The notes beneath the pieces were generated by a model. That model saw only the letters and a program-made list of their open reading frames with translations, searched no databases and was not told the origin of the DNA. Both the position numbers and the translations under genes were made by a program. A stretch of DNA of 64,000 nucleotides from Eupeodes corollae. Taxonomy: Eukaryota > Arthropoda > Insecta > Diptera > Syrphidae. Below, one piece after another: positions 33,441 to 45,880 of this stretch (the first letter of the stretch is position 1; each line of letters starts with the position of its first letter). The stretch lies in NCBI RefSeq assembly GCF_945859685.1, contig NC_079147.1:87598315-87662314 (forward strand). The letters are read 5' to 3'.

Positions 33441-36218
33441 TTTTTTTTCAAATTCATTTTTATTTATTCAATCTTAAACCTATCTTAAAGCTAGACAAAA
33501 ATTCATAAAACTAGCCTAATTATCCATAACTTACAACTAACTTAATGGTCCCATACGGACACTCTAAGTTAAACTATAACACTTAATACTAATGCCTTTC
33601 GGCCCTAAGATCTATTTTGCTTCATTTAAATTTTATTTCATTTATTTTTGTATTTATTAGAAAATTTGACCAAAAAGCTAATATCAATATCCTTTTTTTA
33701 TTTATTTTTACTTACAAACTACTTTAAGCTAGGTCCTTAAATAAAACTTAAAACTAACTTAAACTACCTATTCTACCTATAAACTACTTAAAACTAGAAC
33801 AACCACAGCAGCGAATTTAGCTATCTAACATTTTGTTTTTCATATTTTGTTGTCTTTTTTTTATATATTTTTTTTAATGTTTTTTTTTAATTTTTTTTTT
33901 TAATTTTTTTTTTGTTTTTTTTTATTGTATTTTTTTTTTGTGCCACCATGCCTATTCTACTTAAAACTAAACCCTAATACTATTAAGCAAGTATGTAAGC
34001 CGGCCAAGGCTTAAAACCCCATCCCGACTACCCACTATCAAGTGCCGATTGAAGCCACCAAAACTGGTTCTCCTGCTTCACCCTATCAGTTCGGTCCCGT
34101 TCGGACACACTGAACCGAAGGAGCTCTGCTCCGCCTTGTGCCATGACGTCCCGATTGTACAGGAGTCGACTATCCACGGTTCTTCGTTTGACGTGGTAGA
34201 TTAACGGAACTGCCAATCTATCCTGTATCAGACCGCATTTGTCTAAAAAGAGGAATGTCTCTGGTGGAATGAACCCGCTCAAGCGTGCACTTTCAAAATA
34301 CTTGTCGTTCGGATAGTACGCCCGAAAATTAAATTGTTGGTCGAAGACATAGCTCCTGCAATGTGACCTCGGACCAGTTTTATCACGAAATTGTCAATTC
34401 TGTTGATTCGAGAACCGTTGTATAGGACCCCGTTGGAACAGTAATGCACATAAGAAGATTCGGCTGTTCGATATAAGTCGGTACAGCGTCGTAAACACTG
34501 CCTCTCAAACACCCAAAACTTCTCTATCTGGGAAGGGGCAACGTTGAACCACACAGGACAACCATAAACGATCATTGGCCGTATGAGGGCCATGTAGCAA
34601 ATTATCTTCACTCTGGGGTCAAGCCGACTGCTAAAAAACAGCCGTTTCGTAAGAGCGAAGGCTCCTCTGGCCCTGGTCAGAGCAGCATTTATATGTCTGT
34701 CGAAATATAAATACTGATCAAACCAGATACCGAGGTACTTCACTACACTTTTGCTCGCCAATGGCTGCCCGTGAAGATCAACGATCGTGGCCCTAGCCAA
34801 CGGAGTCCGGAACAGAATGGTCTCCGACTTCTGGACATTTATTTTCAGTTTCGAGTCGTCGCAATATCGCTGAATCTTGTCGAAGTCACGCTGCAAGAGA
34901 ATTCTAATAACCTCAACCTCTCGGGCCGTTCTGTACGCAATTAGATCGTCGGCGTACGCAATTGCCTTTGTAAGACTACCTATCAGATCGGTGGTGTAAA
35001 TGCTGAAGAGAATCGGCGAATTCACCGCTCCCTGTTGAAGACCATTTTTAATTGAGAATGTTGTGGTAGAAGTTACATTGCCACTTTTGACAACAAACTT
35101 TCTACCGTTAAGCATATCATAAAGTATATACAACAATGGCTTGCTTATGCCAAGCCTGCTCAGTTTTAGGTAAGACCCTCTAACCATACGGTGTCAAAGG
35201 CCTTTTCCAAATCAACCAGAACAGCACCTGTGCATTGTTGTTTTGATTTATTCCATTGGATATCAGAAACGAGTTTAGACGCAGCATGAATTGTGTCATG
35301 ACCCGCCTTGAACCCGAACTGTTTATCCGGAATTATTTTGTTGTACGCAGCCCACTTAGTCAGAGCCCTATTAATGATCTTTTCGAAAACTTTGCTGATG
35401 CTCGGAAGAAGACTTATCGACCGATGATTCGACGGGTTGGAGTTGTCCTTTCCCTTTTTCGGGAGAGGATGAACCACAGCAGTCTTCCAATGCACTGGAT
35501 AATATGCATTATTCAGTGCATTGTTGAAGAGTGTGGTGTAAATGTCAATTGCTTCCGTCGGTAAATGTCTTAGCACAACGTTGGATATACCATCGATACC
35601 TGCTGTTTTTTATTGCGTTGAAGATGAGCTGAAGCTCAACCTTCGTCACTAACAAGGGACTTGGTCCCGTTTGTTCGGCGATTATGGCATTTGCCAAGGA
35701 ATCGTCATTGAACCGCATGAAACCGCGGTTCTCAGATCGCCAATGTGTGATATCATTACGGAGGTAAAAGTGATTAAGTAGGGCTCTGTTTTCCAGGTCG
35801 TGGTTCGGGCGAATGCTAACATTCACCTTGTACACTTGCTGGAAAGCAGCTCCCACCGCCTCCACTTTTTCCTTCGGATCTTCAATTATGTAAAAGTTAT
35901 CGTCAAAGATGGCTTGCTCTGGATCTATTTGCGCTGTCCTGAGTACGTTCCTGTTCTCTTCAGTTCTTTGGAGTTTAAGACACGGAAGGTCATTATCGTT
36001 TTTTTTTCCTGAATATCTTGTTGATTTTGGGGAACATACTAGGGTCACTCGAATTAACTGACCGGATCTTGCGGTCCCAGTACTTGTTAATTGATAACCT
36101 GTAGTTCTCCTTAATCAACAGATTGACATTTTTTATTGACGATTTCAGTGTCCTAACCTCCAAGTCGTGTGGGTCTGTACGTCGTCTGTGCAAGTTTTTG
36201 AGTCTTGTCACTAAGCTA
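33441..36218 (-). mobile_element. Jockey-like LINE, 5'-truncated
   Basis: Minus-strand non-LTR retrotransposon inserted in SINE copy 5. The 3' end (33441 on) starts with an A-tail in inverse; about 0.6 kb of T-rich 3' untranslated sequence follows, with inner T runs at 33848-33945 that may be older tails. The ORF2 part (34028-36211) runs from the region between endonuclease and RT (about 36211-35650) through the RT fingers (YPVHWKTAVVHPLPKKGKD, DKQFGFKAGHDTIHAA) to palm and thumb. The endonuclease is missing, so the copy is 5'-truncated, as usual after incomplete target-primed reverse transcription. Frameshifts lie near 35605 and 35170. Confidence 0.9.
34279..35187 (-). CDS. LINE reverse transcriptase palm/thumb ORF (302 codons)
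   Basis: Longest intact transposon frame in the window. It begins inside the palm (MVRGSYLKLSRLGI) and contains NGLQQGAVNSPILFSIYT, the catalytic YADD (34945-34956, in AYADDLIAYRTA), the thumb (KLKINVQKSETILFRT, VVKYLGIWFD) and the C-terminal region with PMIVYGCPVWFNVAPSQ. It lacks the fingers in this frame; they continue upstream as DLEKAFDTVWLEGLT (35166-35576) after a frameshift. The protein would not be functional alone. Same family as 10.7-11.7 kb, where YADD has decayed. Confidence 0.8.
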   Translation of the reverse strand: MVRGSYLKLSRLGISKPLLYILYDMLNGRKFVVKSGNVTSTTTFSIKNGLQQGAVNSPILFSIYTTDLIGSLTKAIAYADDLIAYRTAREVEVIRILLQRDFDKIQRYCDDSKLKINVQKSETILFRTPLARATIVDLHGQPLASKSVVKYLGIWFDQYLYFDRHINAALTRARGAFALTKRLFFSSRLDPRVKIICYMALIRPMIVYGCPVWFNVAPSQIEKFWVFERQCLRRCTDLYRTAESSYVHYCSNGVLYNGSRINRIDNFVIKLVRGHIAGAMSSTNNLIFGRTIRTTSILKVHA

Positions 36219-36481
36219 GTCTTGTGCCTATGATTCGATCCCTACCTATGCCACCTAAAGTTTTTTCACGGGTACTGCCTCTTGCGAGGAATTGACAAAT
36301 TCTCCAAGAGTAATTCTTGTGATGAAAAGTGCTTTCTCAAATTTTCCGTTCGGATTTGGCTTAAAACTTTAGGTCCCTTTCATCTTAATAACAGTACTCA
36401 CACACAGGAATGGTTGAGAGTTGTCAGTCACAAGGCCCTAGTTCTCAAACGGACTGTTACGCCACCCAATTTATTTTATTT
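36219..36481 (+). mobile_element. SINE copy 5, right part (interrupted)
   Basis: Resumes at GTCTTGTGCCTATGATTCGA and runs to the usual end (ACGCCACCCAATTT). About 33 bases of the head between the two parts are missing, so the LINE insertion deleted target sequence. Confidence 0.8.
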
Positions 36482-36569
36482 AATTGTGCCTCCAAGGCAA
36501 AGTAACTTGTCTTTAGGGTTTCTTAACTTTTTTAAATTTAATCGGAAGACCACATAAGAGCTCCTAAGA

Positions 36570-37400
36570 TAACCGTTTGGCAATAAGAGAAAGCCAACTG
36601 GGAAGATCTCAACAATTATTTCAGGATCTTTAACTCATCACTATCCTACCTCGATAGTGATTTTCACGGCAGTGCTAATATGATCACTAGTTTGATTCTG
36701 GAAGGAATGAGAACTTGTATCCCAAACAGGGTTAAAAGCATCAAACCTGAGAAAACGCATGGTTTGATTCGAGCTGTAAAGAGGTTATAACAATCAAAGA
36801 GTTAAGTTTAAGCAGTTTTAAAGCCAAGCCAACTGAGGCAAACCGGAAAAAGTTCAAGCTAATCACGAAAGCCTTCAAGTCCGGATGGCCTGCCCTCATT
36901 AGAAGCAAACAAATATTGCATGACAAAAAATTACGGCAAAAACTACTGCAATGTCTCAAGGGCAGTTCAAAAGTTTTGTCATTCGGAGTTTGGAGTTTTT
37001 CCTGTTCCTTGGTTCTAGCACTCGTTGTCAATGTTACTCCAATTGTTAGAATTATTGAGAAAGCAAATTTGTTTGCTAGGCAATTCACCACCATTTCAAC
37101 GCTGCCAGTGAGTGTTATGACTTCGCACTCCTACTGTGGCAAGAGTCTTAAAAGATCTCAACACATATAAATCCCTGGCCCGGATGCTATCCCCGCTATA
37201 GTTCTGAAGAGGTGTTTTTCAACGCTGTCTTAACCACTGCGTTAGATTTTCCATCTGTATCGGAAGTTCTTAATGACCAACAGTACGAATTTGATAGTTT
37301 GAAATCATTTTATAGGATTTAGCATCAGGATCTGTTATCGAAAATGCTTAATTTCGGTTTTCACGAATTCTTCCTTCATCGGATTAGTATTTACCTTTTG
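36570..37400 (+). mobile_element. LINE fragment between endonuclease and RT
   Basis: Plus strand reads NWEDLNNYFRIFNSS, SLILEGMRTCIPNRV, LRQKLLQCLKGSSK, EKANLFARQFTTIS and, after frameshifts, PGPDAIPAIVLKRC (about 37180). This is the linker plus the first RT motif of a CR1- or Jockey-type element. Nothing of the catalytic palm is recognisable beyond 37250. Confidence 0.65.
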
Positions 37401-37424
37401 GATCATTCAATGCAAGTATTGTTA

Positions 37425-39960
37425 CTCACTTACTTGAGGTGGCGCTACACTCCTGTGTGAACTAGGACCTCACCCAACAAACTTCTCCATCTAGCTCGGT
37501 TCCTACCTTGATGTCTCCAGTTTCGCGATCCAAGTTGGGTGAGGTCACTTTCCACTTGTGCGCGCCACCTGATTCGCGGTCTTCCTCTACTACGCTGTCC
37601 TGTGGGTGTGGATTCGAAGACTTTCCGGGCCGGAGCATTGGTTTTCATGTGCTCTACGTGACCCAGCCATCTTAGTCGTTGGACTTTTACCCTTCTGGCT
37701 AAGTCTACGTCGCTGTACAGCCCGTACAGCTCGTCGTTCCATCTTCTCCTCCACTCCCCTTCGATGCATACGAGACCGTAGATCACATGAAGAACTTTTC
37801 TCTCGAAGCGACCCAAGATGCTTACATCCGCTTTTGTCATAGTCCATGCTTCTGCACCGTATAGCAGGACGGGGATGATAAGGTTCTTAAATAGCGCCTT
37901 GAGATCGATGAAAAGATGGTGGGTGTCGATTTGGTGTTCTTGGGTTTTTTCAGGATCTGCCGTAATGTGATTATTTGATCAACTGTGGACTTTCCTGGTA
38001 TGAAACCACACTGATAAGGACCTATCAGGTTGTTGACGACGGGCTTTAGACGTTCACATATTACGGCAGAGAAGATTTTATAGGCGATGTTAAATAGACT
38101 GATTCCTCTATAGTTGGTGCTGTTTAGAGGGTCTCCTTTTTTCAGGATCGGGCACACAATACTCAGGTTCCTTTTATCGGGCATGCTTTCTTCTGACCAT
38201 ATCTTACAGATAAGTTGGTGCATGCTCCTAACAAACTTTTCTCCAGCTGCTTTAAAGAGCTTGGCATTCAACCAATCCGCTCCAGCGGCTTTATTAGACT
38301 TCAGCATAGATATGGCAGTCTTTACTTCGTCTAAGTCGGGAGGACGGGATTGTTGGCTTTCGTCGTCTATGTTGAATGGATCATCCTACCTGACAGCGGA
38401 ATTCAGTTCGTCGTCGCCGTTATACAGTCTGCAGAAGTAGTCCTTCCATATCCTCAGCATTGACTGTGGTTCCACTATGATGTTTCCGCTTTCGTCTTTG
38501 CAGCCATCAGCTCGAACTTTCGAACTTCATTCCTGCTTTTAAATCTCTCAACATCTTCGACCGCACGCTTCTCATGTCCTCTCTTTTTCCTTCTGAGAAG
38601 TCGGCGTTCCTCTCGCCTCTTCTGCTCATAGAGCTCATGAACAGCTCTCGTCCTTTTATGCAGCGCCGCTTTGCGTGCCTGTTGTTTGGCTGCATTTGCA
38701 TGCCGATATTCCTCATCAAACCAGGGGTTCCTTGTTGGTGGCTGTTTGAAACCTATCACATCAGAGGTGGCTTCTTTGATTGCATCTCGGCAATGTTGCC
38801 ACTGGTTTTCGATACATTGTGTTGGCGGCAGAGACTCGAGTGAGGTTACTTGTAACTCGGTCGGAAAAGGATTTAGTGATCTCTGGCGATTGTAATCGTT
38901 CGACGTTGTACTTTCTCCTAGCACCTCCCTGTTTTGCCTTGGGTCTGGAAACTCAAAGTGCTACCTTGGCTACAACGAGGTAATGGTCCGAGTCGATGTA
39001 AGCTCCTCGGAAAGTTCGTACATGCATGATGCTGGAAGCTTGTCTAGCGTCGATCGCAATATTGTCAATCTGGTTGACGGTAGATTGATCTGGAGAAGTC
39101 CAAGTTCCTTTGTGGATGTTGAGGTGTGGAAAACGCCTGCTGGCTACCATGACGTTTCGTCCCGCAGCAAAATCTCTGAGCCTGAATCCGTTGTCGGAAG
39201 TGTTGTCGTGCAGGCTGTTCTTTCCGATTATTCCACCCTTCCTAGCTTGGCATTAAAACCGCCTAGGACTATTTTAATATCGTAGCTAGGGCACTGCTCA
39301 TATGTTTTGTCTACGAGCTCGAAGAATATATCTTTGGTGTTGTCGTCTTTCTCTTCTGTGGGGGTGTGCGCGCATATCAGGCTAAAGTTGCCGAATTTAG
39401 CCTTGATGCGTATGGTCATGAGGCGCTCATTGATGCACCTATAGCTCAAGACTCGTGCCTAAGCCTGGCTCCAATTGCGAAGCCGCATCCAAATAAGCGC
39501 TGTTGGTTTTCGTGGTAGCAATCACCATAGTAAATATCGCAGTTTTTCATCCTCTTTTTGCCCGGCCCATCCCATCGTATTTCCTGCATGGCGGTGATAT
39601 CTGCTTTATAGCGGTCTAGGGCCTCCGCTTATTCTTCGGCCGCCGTGGTCTGTAAAGGGACCTAACATTCCACGTGCATATCCGAAGTTCGTTGTCCTTT
39701 ATTTGTTTGCGTTGGTTGTCAACAGTAAATCCGTCCGTATCCGAGGCTTGTTGGTGCTTCGCAACTATGAATGTTTTTACGTGGCCAGGAAGCCACCCCG
39801 ACGGCACAACCCCCAACCTGGAGAGCCAGATCCTTAGTATAACTCCAAGGATGGGGAGCCGGATAAAACCGATCCTTATAGGCCTGGGCTCCGAATAAGT
39901 CGAAGAAGCCCTATAAGGTGTACAAGTACTGTTTGATGGGTGCAAATCTGAAAATCTCAA
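37425..39960 (-). mobile_element. RTE-like LINE with endonuclease, RT core deleted
   Basis: Minus strand. N-terminal endonuclease: RICTWNVRSLYR (39.68 kb), then after a frameshift LICAHTPTEEKDD, VLGGFNAKLG (39.25 kb), and DNIAIDARQ...SDHYLV (39.0 kb). A basic linker (38475-38924) and the RT fingers follow (KAAGADWLNAKLFK, SIVCPILKKGDPLNSTNYRG, GPYQCGFIPGKST at 38.0-38.3 kb). At about 37890 the sequence jumps to the C-terminal part (SILGRFERKVLHVIYG, WNDELYGLYSD, LRWLGHVEHM, RGRPRIRWRAQVE), so the palm including YADD is deleted. The 3' end has the AAGT-type tail (37430). Same family as 12.8-14.06 kb, which keeps the palm. Confidence 0.85.
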
Positions 39961-40989
39961 AGTCAGGGCCTTTACGTAACTATGGGCAGTTTTGAACTAC
40001 CAAGCAAACATTTTGCAACATTACTAATACCTTTTTTTTGTTGCTATTTGCTTCAAAACTTTGTTAAGCCATTAGTATCACAAGTTTCCAAACAATATTT
40101 CTGTAGAAACACCCACTTCCTTCTTGAAAACAAAATATTATTCATCCCTTGGGTAATTTAGTCGATGATTTGGTTAGCTTTTCCGAATATTGAATAACAA
40201 AATAATAATACAGTAAATATGTATATTAGGTACATATTTATACTATAATATTCAAGCAAACATACGTGTTTTGAACAATCATAAATCATAAATATCAAAA
40301 TAAAAGCCGCAAACAACTTTTCGCATGAACGAAATTCATGAATTTACATAAAAATAGTAAAAACAAAATAATAAAATAAAAAAAAACTTAATACTGGCAA
40401 CAACTGTACAACGTCGCGTCGTATAACTGTAAATAAAAACCAATTTGAAAAACTATACCTATACAACATGATATTGACCAAACAAAAATAAAAAAAGAAA
40501 GTAGAACTGGCCTTGGGAATTGAGTTCTCGTAAAAATATTGATGAACCTTTTTTATTCCCTCAAAAACAAAACACAAATTGAAAACCACACTCATATAAC
40601 TTACCACTCCTTATTTTGTATTTTTGTGAATAGGTATTGTTAAAAAAAAAGTTCCAAAATGTTACATAATACATTATTTTCATTTCCAGGACACTTTGTT
40701 TTCAAATAACAAAGAAAATTTATGCATGAAGTCGAGATTATTTACAATGGTTACATATAACCAAAAATATAGGTTGGTTGTGATATATACAGTACATGTA
40801 CTGTATGTATGCAAAAGTCAGTACAGTAGCCATATACCTTATTCCTGGAGCCTTTAGAAATTTTCGATATAGTTTCACTCCAATGAAATTGCCTCCAACT
40901 CATTTTGACTTCAAAATATAATACACTGAGGGAAAAACGTGCGTACATTCACAATTTTGTACTCTTTACATAATTAAATCTTCATAAAA
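39961..40989. other. AT-rich non-coding DNA
   Basis: Nothing recognised except a perfect palindrome, TACAGTACATGTACTGTA, at about 40789-40806. Confidence 0.4.
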
Positions 40990-42955
40990 AAGCCAAAAAA
41001 TTTGGTATGTCAAGTTTAAGTTCACTAGTGAATGGAGGGCCTGCGGCTTGGCAGATCGGGTAGTTGGTGGTTGCCTAAAACTTGGTTCAGGCCAGCGATG
41101 CAACTTTCTTGCCATGTCGAAAATTCTTGCTTTACCTCCCCTTGATGGCCCCCGGGCAATGATTTGTGTATCTCTATGTAGCTAAAATTGCAAGGCCGAA
41201 GTTTCCGCTCTTCGTAACTGAACTCCATCCCGCTATGGAAACCGAAATTAGGCCTCGGATAATTAATTATATCGTTGACGACTTTTGGCTATAGTACTCG
41301 GACAAAGGTTGGTTTTTTGAATGTTAGGACGCTTCTGGACGCAGGAATCCGCACAATGCCAATTAAAGAGAGAATTATTGCGGTACAGGATAGATATATT
41401 AGGGTTTAACGAAGTGCGATGTTTGGGATCGGGCAAGTCACCGACTCGGGTTACTCCTTCCTTTCAAAAACGGCAATCAGAAGCCTTATTTCGTGGGAGC
41501 CCCTTGTGGAAAGGCTTATCAAAGCTAGATTTCAGAGAAGAGTACGCCCGTCGCCATTATACAGTGTTACGCCCCGACGGAGCTCGCATCTGATGAAAAG
41601 AAAGAATGCTTTTGTAGTTAACTAGGATCCGCAATCCGCATACAACAACACTCCGTACCGATATATTATTTCGGTTATGGGAGACCTCAATGCTAAGGTT
41701 GGCAGTAACAACTAAGGGCTAAGGCATGTAATGGGTGTTCACGGAGTCGGCAATTGCAATGATAATGGTGAGAGGTTCATTGACTTCTGCAACGCCAATG
41801 GCTTTGTGATTGATGGCACTATGTTTGAATACAAACCGTGTCATAAAATTAGCTGGGTGTCAACGGACAAGCAAGCGTCTTCCAACCAAATTGACCACTT
41901 CGCGATTAGTCGACGTTTTAGAAGCAGTCTCTTGGATGTCTGAAACAGAAGAGGCGCTGACTTGCGTCATGCCCGTGATCACCACTTAATGATAGCTACA
42001 CTAAGTTCTGCTCGATGGTAGGTTGTCAGATGATTTTTTGAGGCAGACAGGACTTTATTCTGTCGCCAATATTATTTTTGCTGGTGATAAGAGATGTACT
42101 GCGCTCAGCTTTATCAGGTAGCGGAGGAATCAAATGGGCTTTGATATCCTAAAGCACTTGAATTACGCGGACGATGTTTGCTTACTCTTTCATAGGATCA
42201 TGTCATGGATCTCCATCAAATGACAATAAGTGTGGAGAGAGCAGAAAATATGGGGCTGAAAATTAATTCCAGCAAAACAAAAATGATCAGCCCCGGAACC
42301 CGACCATCTTCTCAAATAAATATTTTCTCGCAAACGCTGGAAAAAGTGGAGAGCTTTCAATCCATTGAAAGTATCGTCTCCATCAAAGGCGGAACCAAAC
42401 AAGATGTCATCTGCCGCATCGGCAAAGCAAAAGTGGCGTTCCGTATGTTTTCCAAAATTTGGAGGAACTTAAGAACAAAGCTACGACTGTTTCGCACAAA
42501 TGTCGAGTCTGTGCTTCTTTATGGGAAGATTACTTTAATCATTACAGCTATAAAGCTATAAACCCTCGTGAATAGATGTCATCGTAACATCATAAAGATT
42601 TTCTGGCCAAATGGTATATCAAATGAGGTCCTTCATAGAAGGACAGGTCAGGAATCTATAGACTCTATATTACTAAAAAGTAAGTTGCAATGGATTGGAA
42701 ATACGCTTCGAAAAGGTAACGGCTGCATTGCAGGCCAAGCAATGCAGTGGAATCCGTTCAAACAAGAAGGAAGAAGAGCTGGACGACCGAGAAGCACATG
42801 GTGCAGGACAGTCGAGGCAGAATCAGCAACACCAATCAAACGTTGGAGGGAGCTGAAACACATCTCTGGAAACCGTACACGATGGCGCGTAGGCGTAGTA
42901 GAGGCCCTAAAGGAGTTTCCAACGGTCTTAACAGGTATGAAGACCTAAGTAATTA
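40990..42955 (+). mobile_element. RTE-related LINE with endonuclease and partial RT
   Basis: Plus strand: endonuclease start VGFLNVRTLLDAG (about 41308), MGDLNAKVGS (41680), GVGNCNDNGERFIDFCNANG (41745-41810), QASSNQIDHFAISRRFRSS (41870-41930) and RGADL..ARDHHL (41950). RT is mostly deleted; SPILFLLVI and HLNYADDVCLLFHR (catalytic box 42164-42175) remain. The thumb/C-terminal region (42205-42948) follows: AENMGLKINSSKTKM, TNVESVLLYG, LQWIGNTLRKGN, RRAGRPRSTW. Stops and frameshifts are frequent. A second fragment of this type lies at 57.06-57.9 kb. Confidence 0.85.
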
Positions 42956-43011
42956 TGTAAGAAAATGAATGATATAAGGCTAGAAGACCAATCTATCATT
43001 TTATTTAATAA

Positions 43012-43180
43012 TTTGTTGAGTACTTATTAAAAATATACATGTACTCATTACTTAAATCTATGTATTCATTTTTTAAATTTATTTACGCATTACATAAATG
43101 CATACACTGATTAAATAAATATATGTACTCATTCCATAAAGGTATGTACTCATTACACAAAATATTATTTGTGTTGGTAC
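43012..43180 (+). repeat. degenerate short tandem repeat (ATGTACTCATT)
   Basis: ATGTACTCATT or close variants recur about every 35-40 bases, separated by AT-rich spacers with AAATAAAT. Low-grade tandem array. Confidence 0.4.
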
Positions 43181-44009
43181 ATATTTTTAGTTTATTAATT
43201 AAGTGTATTGAGAAAAGGTTAAAAACGTATTATAAATTGACAACATTGATTTCATTCATTGTTGTTTTATTTAGTACAAAAACCGAAATGTAACCAACGC
43301 AATTAAATTTTAATTATTAAAGTGAGGATTTATTCCATGCAAATTAAGTCCTAACATTTTGCATAAATGGTTCTGTATTCCATATATGATTTTTTCCTTC
43401 AGTGTAGAAAACTACAGCAATGTACATGTACAAGTAAATAGAAACATGTACTTGTATATATTTATGTATAAAATTCATATACAATTAATTTGGAGCACGA
43501 TATGTTGGGTTGGTCACGTAACTTATCAAAAACCCGGAACATAAGCACCCTATTTTCCGGAAGTATACAGCGCCAATTATTATAGAGCAATATGCATTAA
43601 TTGCATTGGGAAATTTGCCAAAATATCAAAATTTCTATGTACAATATACTTTCCGAGCACAAATTACTTTGAAAAACATAAACGAGAAGAAAGTGAACAG
43701 TATGGTACTGAAAGAAATGGTTTTACCGAGAAGATGTAATTTTTTTTTTGAATGTCAATTTTTGGTGTTATAAAATGAAACGTTATAAAAAAGCAAAAAT
43801 TGTAATAAAATTCTAAAAAAATTGTAATAAAATTCTAATCGAATTGAACGGCTTTGCTCTTTAAAAAATACGTTTTACCAAACTCAAATTGGCTAACTGC
43901 AATCTTTTCTGAAAAGTGAAAAGTTGTATCTACAATTTTAAAAGGTTTTGTGAGTAATATGCAAACATAATTTTTCATCTGCAAATAAGAGGTTATTTTG
44001 AAAAGTTGC
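43181..44009. other. AT-rich non-coding DNA
   Basis: Nothing recognised. Confidence 0.4.
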
Positions 44010-45880
44010 CGAAAACTATTAAAATAAAATGCACGACTGGGTCGCACGAACTTGCTACTGTATGCAAAAAGTCTGTTTAAAAAAGTACTTATATAAGATT
44101 TTAAAATATATCTGTAAAATAAGTTTGTCTTCATAGATATAAATGCCATTTCATTTGTCAAAAAAAAACCAGCAATTCATCCACACAACTCATCCTAGGA
44201 CATTTTATCCCGCAAGTTAAATATACTTGTAACCGTACTTAACGAAAACAATTGTTTATGTATTCAACTATTTCGTTCAATTTGATAGCCTTATTTTAAT
44301 TTCATGTTAGAAGAACCAGGATGGAAAGTAAATTATCTGAAGATTATAAAGAGGAAGAATATGTATGTTTAAATTGTAAAGCGATCGCCTATTGATTGTG
44401 TAGTTAGGTATGTGTCTAAAACGAACATAAAATAGTTCACTTCGCGTGCTCAGCTTTATGCAGATAGATAGATAATCACATGTTTATGATGATAGTGAAA
44501 GAATGTCATTGGTAGGTATCCTTCTTTCCTACAAGTTTTCAGCGCAAACATGGAGTTATTCCGTTCAGTTTATTTTTTTCGTTAAAGCTCAAGAAATTGC
44601 TATTCATGTGTTGGTTACAGTCAGGCTCTTGTGCGTTTTGAATTTAAGTTATGAAGTGACACGGTGTAGTTGTAGAGGTTGTACGTTTCTTTAACTAGTA
44701 CTAAGTATTTATTCTTTTATATAATCAAAAGCAAGTAAAATATGTGTTAACCAACCTTATTCTTAAAGAATAATATTTTAAAATCTAATGTACAAAAGTA
44801 CCAAGATAATACTTCTTGATAGACATTTTAAAATAGATTGTTGATTAAACATATCATAATGGTTTCACGGCCATAGTTGGTATTTACAATAGTTATAAAA
44901 ATACATAAATTGTACCAAATTCATTAATTTGGATAAAAGATAGGAATGTAATAAAAATTTTGTCAAATTTATTTACTAAAAATAAAAATAATTAAATTAA
45001 AATAATTAAAAAAAAATATTTTAAGATTCAAAATTTTACCTGAAAAATAAGTTTGTCTTCAAAAATTTAAATGCCATTTTATAAATCAAAAAACCGTTGA
45101 TTTTTCAAATTTTTTTTTGAAAATCGTTAGAGCGGTTTTTTTTTAAATTAATTTTTTATATATAAAATTTTTCAATTTTGCTCTAAAAATATTTTTGGTA
45201 TGCAGTTGCTTAGAGATTAATAATATACGCTATGCATTTGAATTTTGTAAAAAAATGTTTACCCGTTTTTGAGATATCGAATTTTGAAAAAAAAAATTTC
45301 AATTTTTTTTTTTAAATCCAAACAATAAAAAAATGCAATTTTGATAATGAAATATTATTCAAGCAATATAAGAGCTTATTCAGAAAAAAAATTATTGAAA
45401 TCGGTTCATAAGTTGCTGGGAAAATTAAAAAACAAAATAACGGTTCTATGGGCGGTACCATTCCTGAGCAATAAAAAAATATGTTTTTCTTATTAAAAGA
45501 AGCCAAGTTAAAAAATAAAATTTTAGAGAAAATTTAAGAAAAATCTATCGGTTTGTTTTTGAGAAAATTCGAATTTTCGTTTTTTGACCAAAAAAATTGT
45601 ATGGGAGCCACTGTTAGTTTTGATCTTAAAAAAAAAAATGAAAAAAACGCCTAACGCGAATCTGCTCAAAACCTTAATTTCCAAGTTTGACCTCAATCGG
45701 CCCAATGGTTTAGGCTGTAGGAGCGTGGACAGACAGACAAAACCGACCGGACGGAATCGCGGGACCCACTTTTTTCGACTTCTCTACCATCGTAATATCA
45801 TGTTTGATTAAAATCTCGAGTTCGAAATTTTGCACGAATGCAAAACTTGCCATATAGTACCTATATGTAGCAAGTAAAAA
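44010..45880 (+). repeat. 2.4-kb dispersed repeat, copy B
   Basis: Inverse partner of 21066-23478. Starts with AAAATGCACGACTGGGTCGC at about 44024; ends with hairpins 45828-45845 (TTTTGCA-CGAA-TGCAAAA) and 45846-45874 (CTTGC CATATAG ... CTATATG .. GCAAG), both conserved between copies. The embedded 75-codon open frame (45584-45811) shares 68 of 75 residues with its counterpart at 21135-21362, but neither has an ATG and I do not treat it as a gene. Shorter than copy A because about 0.5 kb is absent near 44.2 kb. Confidence 0.8.

Noticed and set aside
43012..43180. CRISPR-like spaced repeat
   Set aside because: Repeat units are short and degenerate with AT-rich spacers in a eukaryotic context; it is a decayed tandem repeat.
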